64,000 nt of DNA, from the NCBI GenBank assembly GCA_949361645.1, contig OX442417.1:15905427-15969426 (forward strand), read 5' to 3'. The notes under the pieces are model-generated. The model did not search any database. It was given only the letters and a program-made list of their open reading frames with translations, and was not told the DNA's origin. This DNA is from Spongilla lacustris. Its lineage: Eukaryota; Porifera; Demospongiae; Spongillida; Spongillidae. A program made the translations under genes and the position numbers. Shown here in pieces: positions 56,860 to 64,000 of the stretch. Position 1 is the stretch's first letter; every line of letters begins with the position of its first letter.

Positions 56860-57624
56860 AACGTTGACTGCGCATGTTCGCTATAGCTATATGATTATCA
56901 GTCCGTGATAACACGCAGCATATACATGAAAATGGAGGTACAATGATAACTCAGAGTTAAAGAGGAGGAATTTGGTACATAAACGTAGTACAACTCTTCA
57001 AATCCTTCCGGCACTGTTATACCGAGGTCATATGCTAGGTGTGTACATTTTTTATGTGGGAGATACTCTAACGCACACCCGCGCACCCAGACCATGCAAG
57101 CTTACGTATATAAGCATTACATCGCTTATATACAGTATATATAAATCTGATACTATGCGTACAATAGCAGTGATTTAAAGCTGAGCTAGCATAAGCAGCT
57201 TATTACGCTTATGCTCAACTTTAAATCATTAACACAATGGTTACACATGCCCTATAAAATAGTACTGATCCACAGTGCAGGGACTGGGTCCTGATATCAC
57301 CATGCAGAGATAATAGACTAAATTCTATTATCTATATGCTGCATATGCATGATATATCATCAAAACATTAAACATTGTTTACTCCCTAAACAAAATCACT
57401 TTAAAGGAATCGTGAATACTGGGAGGGGGATAGTGAGTAGTAGAGCTATCAGTAAATGTTGTGCACTCTGCACACCCATGTCTGCTGCCATTATTATAAA
57501 TAGTCATATGCAGAAGGCTGATGCTGCACACCCATGTCTGCTGCCATTATTATAAATAGTCATATGGGATCGTTCACGAAAAAAGGGACCTAGCGCATGT
57601 TATAAAAAAATGTTATAAAAATGG
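56860..57624. other. Unassigned interval with a pre-miRNA-like hairpin and a short tandem repeat
   Basis: 57171-57228 folds as a 22-bp stem with one mismatch and a 4-nt bulge closed by a 10-nt loop (arms tgatttaaagctgagc... and ...gctcaactttaaatca). 57470-57565 has two copies of cccatgtctgctgccattat plus tataaatagtcatatg. No gene recognised. Confidence 0.5.
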
Positions 57625-57975
57625 CATTACGTTTGAATTGCTATAACTTTCGAACGGTTAAAGCTATCAACTTTCTATTTTCAGCACTTCATACTACACC
57701 ATTTATCTATGGTAAAGTACATTTTGGGGTCTTTAACATGCTCCGTGCCAGTATAGCTATATCCGATACCCCAAGGGGTTCAAACTCGCCCTAACTTCCG
57801 GTAGGAATACTCAAATCGCTCCAAATTCGGTTTGTAGATAAAGAGGTCCCTTAGCTATTGGATTGTTCTGTTCGTTAATTTTTATGCCATCTGTTACGGA
57901 GATACAGTTTAACAAACTACGTGCACGTTTTCCCGCTCTATTCGCGCCAATGATATAACCACCGCCTCCCCATAC
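57625..57975. repeat. Dispersed repeat R2, copy 2
   Basis: Homologous to 4440-4795: aactttcgaacggttaaagc, ctccgtgccagtatagctat, gttctgttcgttaatttttatgcc. The minus frame that is open in copy 1 carries stops here. Confidence 0.75.
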
Positions 57976-58429
57976 ATTCAGCGGGACGCGATTTGCTTAA
58001 ATCATTACCATTTACGCTTCTTACGTACTAGAATGGAGGTTGCGAAGTAAAGAACAGTCCGCCGTACACAAAATTAAGGAAAGGCATACAGATATGACCT
58101 ACCAACGACATAGTAGTAACAGAATCGCGCTGAAATGAACTGGTCAAAAATAAAAGGTACAGTCCGTAACCGAGTCGCGTAAGGTACTAGAAAATCGCGT
58201 TCAGCAAGCAAACAATAAGAGCAAAGAGCCGTGCCAGTTAAAGAATGGCTTACAGACACGTAGGAAGATGTAATATGACGTTTTAGGACGAAAACAAATC
58301 ACACAGTAGCAGCAGTTTTCAAGTCTTCATTGGTTTAAGGGTAATAATAACCGTGTCAAGGAGTGTACGTGTACAATCATGCGCTCACGTGATGCGTTTC
58401 CAATCCCCTTACTTTAATATCTATGCTAT
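57976..58429. other. Unassigned interval
   Basis: No repeat homology within the window and no recognised gene between R2 copies 2 and 3. Confidence 0.4.
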
Positions 58430-58865
58430 TTTCAACACTTCATACCACACCATTTCTCTACGGTAAAATACATTTTGGGGTCTTGCACTTGCTCCGTGCC
58501 AGAATTGCAACGTCCGATACCCCACCGGGTTCAAACTCAACATAACTTTCTGTAGGAGTTATGAAATCGCTTCAAATTTGGTTTGTAGGTGGAGAGGTCC
58601 TATACCTATCGATTTGTTATGTTCGTTAATTTTTATGCCATCCGTTACTGAGATACAGTTGAACAAACTACGGCACGTTTTCCCGGTTGATTCGCGCCAA
58701 TGTTATAATCCCCGCCACCCCATACATTGAGCGGAACGCAATTTGCCCAAATCATTGGCGCGAATCGAGCGCGAAAATGGGCACGTAGTTTGTTCAACTG
58801 TATCTCCATAACGGATGGCATAAAAATCAACGAACAGAACAAATCGATAGGTATAGGACCTCTCC
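58430..58865. repeat. Dispersed repeat R2, copies 3 and 4 facing each other
   Basis: 58430-58700 is R2 in the forward sense. 58757-58865 is its end in reverse (ttgttcaactgtatctccat, ggataggtataggacctctcc-type complement). Together they make an inverted pair about 55 bp apart, able to form a hairpin of about 100 bp. Confidence 0.75.
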
Positions 58866-59125
58866 TATGGAGCGCCAAATGCTCCAAAATTCATCGAAAT
58901 TATTCGTTACGTTGCAACTGCATCATCGACTGCTTTTGACAATCGCAGTCCCTCACTTTTCACTCGCATCGACCGCTTTTCACAGTTGCAGTGTCTCGCT
59001 TTTCACTCGCATCGACCGTTTCCTTCAATCGTACGGACCTATATTTCTGTCGCATCGATTGCTTTTGAATATCGTGCTGTTCACTCCACATCGATGGTCT
59101 GCGTTCGTCAATCGACACGTTTAGA

Positions 59126-59322
59126 CCATCCATCGATGGGATTGGATCATCGATCGATGGGATTGGATCATCGATCGATGGGATTGGATCATCGATCGAT
59201 GGGATTGGACCATCGATCGATGGGATTGGACCATCGATCGATGGGATTGGACCATCGATCGATGGGGTTGGACCATCGATCGATGCAGTTGAACCATCGA
59301 TCGATGCGATTGGACCGCCGTC
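59126..59322. repeat. 21-bp minisatellite built on the ATCGATCGAT palindrome
   Basis: About nine units of gggattggaccatcgatcga plus t. Open in one frame as a heptad (MGLDHRS). Preceded by loosely related tcgcatcgaccg blocks from 58920. Confidence 0.93.
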
Positions 59323-59419
59323 GATGTGATTCTTATTTACTCTCGTACCCAGACCTATGTTTTATGTTAACGTTACGTACTACATGTAAATTTGCCCAGC
59401 GTTTCGATGAAGAACACAT

Positions 59420-60011
59420 GTGCGAACTAAACATACGTGTTTAGTATAGCTGTACGTGCTTTTGTGTGCAAGGCCGTAGATAAGGCTGTGCTTGGGGGGG
59501 GGGGGGGGCTTGAGGCCCCCCAAAATTTTCCGCTTGGAGAAAATATACATGTAAACCAGGCCTATGCCCCCCTGTATACGCCTTCTGTCCGCGGGTACTT
59601 GTACATTCAAATCCAGTAGCAAAGGTATCAGGATTAATCACCACAAATATCCGTCCCTGATGTGAATATGTATGGTGTGCATGCAGATTAAAGCGATTGG
59701 TCATTCACATCAAAGATGCTTAACAGATTAAATTTTCGTAGGTGCATGCATGGCCCATAAAAGTACCACCGCGTAGTACGTCTTCCATCATGGTAATTAA
59801 GTGGAGAAGTAAGTGAAGGAGGGGAAGGAAATTAAGGTTAAGAGGAGAGGGAAGTGGAGAAGAAGAGGGCAAGACAAGAGGGGGAGGAAGAAAGAAGGGG
59901 GAGAGGAGGGGAAGGGATTTAGAAAAGAAGGGAGAGTAGAAGAGAAAGGTGAAGAGAATGGGGAAGGGGAAGGGAGAGAGGAGCAGAAGGAGAAGAGAAT
60001 GAAAGAACTGT

Positions 60012-60042
<31 letters not shown>

Positions 60043-60490
60043 ATGTGTGTGTGTATGTGTATGTGTGTGTGCTGTATAGTCATTGTGATTGTGTGTATCA
60101 ATTGGACTTATGTCGAGATTGCATGTGAGGCACACGTATGATTTTTTTAGAAAACGAGACAGGGTGGAAGTGGAGGAGCAAATGAGGGGATAGCTAGCAC
60201 AACATCATATAGGACATGGCATACACAAACACCCACCTGGTGGGATGGTGTTTCCTTTCTAAGGATCCATGTCCACCTAATAACATCGGCCAAGAACAGC
60301 TAACATCTCATTCTGGCAGACACACATGTACATTAGAATATACATTCCGAGAGCATGCAGCAGTGCTTGTGGCCACGTCAAGAACAAATTAAAGCTGCAT
60401 GTCCTCATTAGAAGCTGCTGGTGTTATTTCTGTAGGATTAGTTCACACCATGCAGTGCAGCCTGAATGAGTAGCACCTTATTTGCATTTT
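59420..60490 (-). repeat. Third, inverted copy of the gene fragment from 388-1420
   Basis: On the minus strand the order is the same as at 388: cttctaatgaggacatgcag..., caagcactgctgc, the former donor region (accaggtgggtgtttgtgta), a pyrimidine tract, and then ggtgattaatcctgatacct, matching ggtgattaatcatgatgcct at about 959. The intron is included, so this is a DNA-level copy, not a processed one. It has a (TG)n tract and a G-run (59491-59507) near a possible inserted element end, and exon frames are broken. Confidence 0.75.
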
Positions 60491-60646
60491 TGAAGGGCAT
60501 TCGAGTCCAGTTGATAAAGGGCATTTCCATTGATAAAGGAGCATTTATTACCGTTGAACGTAAATGGTCTTACCAGTCCTCTTAGGAAAAGTACACTTCT
60601 TAGCAAAAAACTGTGGAGTATATTTGTTTAGATCACTGAAGGGCAA
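60491..60646. other. Short unassigned spacer
   Basis: No homology beyond the end of the gene-fragment copy. Includes two gggcattt phrases (ttgaagggcattcg, taaagggcatttcc). Confidence 0.4.
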
Positions 60647-60794
60647 CTCAGGACTATAAAAACGATGCCATTTAAAATTAAAATACACATACGTGCATAC
60701 AATAGAAGATTGCAAGTTTATAAACTTGCAATCTTCTATTGTATGCACGTATGCGTATTTTAATTTTAAATGGCATCGTTTTTATAGTCCTGAG
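60647..60794. mobile_element. Near-perfect 74-bp-arm hairpin (foldback MITE)
   Basis: ctcaggactataaaaacgat ... gcaagtttataaacttgc ... atcgtttttatagtcctgag. The two arms meet directly, differing at one or two positions (cacatacg / cgtatgcg). Too long and loop-free for a typical miRNA precursor; a recently moved foldback element is more likely. Confidence 0.75.
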
Positions 60795-61037
60795 ATTCTA
60801 AGTTGCATTCCTTCTTGTTGGGTTGGTTTCATACCATTTGGTTAGTAGATGTGCGATGATAGCGATGCCTGCATGGAAGAGTATAGGTAATAATGGAGGG
60901 AGGCAAAAGCCTGTGTGATGCCGTAAAAATAGTATCAAACATCCTCTTAACTGTAACTTACCACACATGAATTGCTACTATACCAAATATATACCATGCA
61001 GAGGCAGAGGGTCGCGTGTATGCACTATGGACATGCA

Positions 61038-61134
61038 GCAACATTGGAACCTGCTTGCTCTTAGTTTTGTCAACCACATGTATGCAGCCCAGCTGTGGTT
61101 GACAAAACTAAGAGCAAGCAGGTTCCAATGTTGC
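61038..61134. other. Perfect 41-bp hairpin with 15-nt loop
   Basis: Left arm 61038-61078 (gcaacattggaacctgcttg ...) is the exact reverse complement of 61094-61134; loop tgtatgcagcccagc. It could be a MITE core or a hairpin RNA precursor. No poly-T or flanking target duplication was identified. Confidence 0.8.
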
Positions 61135-61139
61135 TTCAT

Positions 61140-62879
61140 GCAACTGTATAGCAATCAAAAAACTGGCAGAAGCAAAGTATACCTTACAGCAAAACATTTT
61201 CAGGTTTGATTGGCCTTTGCATGGAGGTTCATAATCATCACACCATAGGCCACAACATGCACCGTTTTTCATCATCCATTCACATAGCAATTGCTGACGG
61301 CAAGGTCAATTTTTCTGCAATGCCGGTGGTAAACTTCTCCCCGGAAAAAAGCCTCAGGTATCTTACATAATCACTACTGATTTAGACAGAAATGGCTATA
61401 TTGCATTTAATGATCTGTCTTACACTAACCTGCATGCATGGTATCAAAAATAAATGGGTGTCAGTGGGCTGACTCAGAGGTGTATAACTGTCCCAGGCTT
61501 AGCTAGGGAAGTTTAATTAGGGACGTACATATACATGTACATGTATAGACATGCATGCAGCTAATGATTGGCGTACCGACTACGATATTGTAATAGCGCA
61601 TGTATTAGTATGCATTTTAGTTTTGTCTTTTACATGAATATATATATATATATATATAATTATTATTTTGTATAATTATAATTATAATTGTAATTATAAT
61701 AGTACAATGTTAATGCAAAACAGATAATAAGCCGACTGAAAAAAATATATTTGTTCACATTCACATGGAGATCCTAAGCCTATTTCTGAGTAGGATAGAT
61801 CAATGGCCTCGACAACTGCTTTTGTATAGGTTTATCAGTGACGATGATGATGGAGAAGTCTTAGCCAAAACAGGGTGGAGCTGTAGGCGCACCTGCATGC
61901 TATTGTGTTTTTACTGTGTGAGAAAGGTCATTATTTTGTATCAGACCCATACCACTAGACCCTCTTAATTCTTCTATTGTCCATTATACACCTGTATGTG
62001 TATAATCATCATTGCATTGATGACTTATAACCTTTTATGATAAGATCGCATGTTAAACACTATAATAAGCCTGCGTGTCATCTTATAATTTTATAGCTTT
62101 CAGTGGTAAACTGACACCACGGGTCGAGTTGCCAGCCCTACATATTCATAAATAAGAGACTTTTTTCAGAAAAGCATGCATATGATCAATAGTTTAGCAA
62201 ATAGTCCATCACGCCGTACTTGACCCTCCCATTGATCTGACATGCATGCTCAGCTCGCAGAATCGTTAAAAAAAATTAACGTTTATCTCCAATCGTCCTG
62301 GCCTTATACAAGGAGGATGGTCCTTATAAATAAGGACGGTTTTGATGTAATTAACTAATAATAGTAACAGCTTGATGGCTATAACTATCATTGATCAATT
62401 TTATCACAGTCCAGCATCTGCCAAATCATTCGTATCATGTTGGCCATTTGCATCGAATGCATGGCATGCAAAGAAGTACCATAAAATAGCATATTTCTTG
62501 TACTGCGATTAGACAGCAGCAATGCCAATATTTAATAGTACAAACTGAGATTAATTTTCAAGCAATTGCCGATAACTTATAAACCACACATCTGATTTAA
62601 AACGCGTATAAGAACTAAAACGCCGCCAGGAAATTGCCCTATCATCCAGTAATGTGTGCGTTCCGTACTAGCTTTTCATAATGCATGATGTAGTTTACTG
62701 ATCTGATCAATGTCAAAAAAGCAAGTAGAGAATGAAATAAGATGCTCTTAATTTCTCTTCATGGAAAAAGATTCAATGCCGCCAGCTAACTGCAATAACG
62801 TATGAAAAAAAGTACATGAACATACTAAAACAAAACATAGTTGATTTCACTGAACAAAACATATTATAAAATAAAGATA
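61140..62879. other. AT-rich interval without a recognised gene
   Basis: Includes (AT)n at 61640-61658 and a long attataattataattg low-complexity stretch to 61700. Also a short palindromic piece (gtccttataaataaggac at 62320) like the end module of the TTAA-flanked element at 42.3 kb. Only short, unconvincing frames. Confidence 0.45.
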
Positions 62880-63215
62880 TGCAACCAGCAAACACATCCC
62901 TCTATTCGTTGATTATGTACACTTCTTCCAGTGATACAGCCTCCACGCCCAGGTCCACGATTAGGATGACTTAACATGTATTCAGACACCTGAACATTTT
63001 CACCCCCTTTGTCACACCTCACACGTGATGGAAGGCCAAAGGAAGCAACTGCACCAAGGAAGTGATTCTATACAGTGCCTGAAGAATTATTTGTAGATGC
63101 TTTCAAATACACAGGCAACCTAGAGAACCCATCGAGTCAATGCCGCCATGAATAATAATACGCGATAAGTTTATGGTGCCCATCAATATGCCACATATCC
63201 AGAAATGAGCGGTCA
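62880..63215 (-). pseudogene. DDE integrase-core fragment (KRBA2-like / retro-integrase type)
   Basis: Minus-strand pieces read [44 protein letters not shown] and [10 protein letters not shown]. These are the first Asp, second Asp and Glu blocks of a DDE integrase core of the kind found in KRBA2-like domesticated or transposon proteins across animals. At least one change of frame (near 63155) and a stop break it. No flanking ends were identified. Confidence 0.65.
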
Positions 63216-64000
63216 AAGGGAAAGCTAATTAATTCGCGGTTTTCGAATCACCGAATATTCCCGTATAACTTCCCATAGACATGTATGGGGTACTTCAATA
63301 CCAAGCACACCAGATTTTTCTCAGCATTTGCCAAAGGGGATTGTTAGTACACTACATTTGCCATGATTTTTAGTGGGGTCGCCGTATTTTTCCTATTTAA
63401 GGCGTCGCTTCGTGCGTTTTCTCATTACAAATTCTATGACCATTTGTGTCAACACCTTTACGATTTGCTAATTTGCCAAAGGAAAAACATGTAGCTAGTA
63501 CATCGAAGAACTATAATATATATTGAAAATTAGGTCTTTGTATTAAAAAATCGGCTTCCATAATTGAAAGAAGTATTCTATATTGAATCAGATTGTTGTC
63601 TCCGTCTCGTGCCCTCAAAATCGACTCACGCGCGGGACAAGGCAAATGAGTATCCCCCTAGCTGTACCAGTTTTATGCTGTATGAAATCGGGCCTGAAAT
63701 CGATTCTGCACGCCTCCTAGCGCTACGTAACAAGGTTTGTTGCTACCAGTTGAGTAGCCTACATATAAATATACGTTAATAGTCGTTATCGTACCCATAC
63801 GTTCCGGATCTTTTGTAAACATCGCCGGGCCCATTTCATACTTGTATTGCTGTTAGGCTGTTACTTTGGTAGTTTTTATCTAAGTAACTGAAGTACAACT
63901 ACTAGTATAGGTGTGGCCGGAGCTACTATTGGCACCAATAGTAATACGGCTACATGCATGTGTTTTAATTCTAGAAAATGCGCACCGATTTATCGAGTAT
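63216..64000. other. Unassigned right end of window
   Basis: No repeat homology to the rest of the window and no gene recognised. A 71-codon plus frame at 63564-63779 is unsupported. A small hairpin (gagctactattggcaccaatagtaat) lies at about 63920. Confidence 0.4.

Overview
This is a eukaryotic, almost certainly animal, window. It has spliced exons with short introns (one 65 nt, several of 40-70 nt scale), abundant (TG)n and (ACT)n microsatellites, many minisatellites, and several DNA-transposon and retrotransposon families. The gene families are AIG1/GIMAP-like GTPase, Roc-COR, kelch, CARD-like death fold and a very large N-glycosylated repeat receptor. Their short-intron layout fits a demosponge or another early-branching animal. 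That placement is inference, not proof.

Layout: 1-7.6 kb is a 2.2 kb tandem duplication of an intron-bearing gene fragment followed by MITEs and foldback elements. At 7.6-8.4 kb lies a small hAT element. A complete coiled-coil AIG1-like GTPase sits at 8.6-10.1 kb (minus). A dispersed repeat called R1 here (11.0-17.2 kb) is split by a young Ty3/Gypsy-type LTR retrotransposon (12.4-16.8 kb). At 17.5-26.3 kb (minus) are a decayed receptor-tail fragment and then a kelch-Roc-COR-CARD gene (locus A). At 27.7-34.9 kb (minus) is a large transmembrane repeat receptor, truncated at both ends. At 35.0-39.9 kb (minus) is a second Roc-COR-CARD gene (locus B), whose kelch exons are replaced by an N-terminal piece of the AIG1-like GTPase. 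R1 copies and receptor-tail debris fill 40-48 kb. From 48 to 57 kb there is a nest of elements around a 5.3 kb hAT, and 57-64 kb is repeats, hairpins and transposase debris with no clear host gene.

The main story is a segmental duplication. Locus A and locus B share Roc, COR and CARD exons at near identity, the intron before Roc, and the neighbouring receptor tail. Locus A has lost about 6.4 kb of receptor. Locus B has swapped its upstream exon inside an intronic 21-bp minisatellite. The new junction makes a candidate splice donor in exactly the phase the Roc exon needs, so locus B may encode an AIG1-Roc-COR-CARD protein with two different GTPase domains. Several transposon insertions can be dated relative to the duplication because the sister copy keeps the empty site.

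Limits: no searches, alignments or splice predictors were run. Exon borders were read by eye from GT/AG and reading phase. Identity levels are impressions from reading, not computed values.
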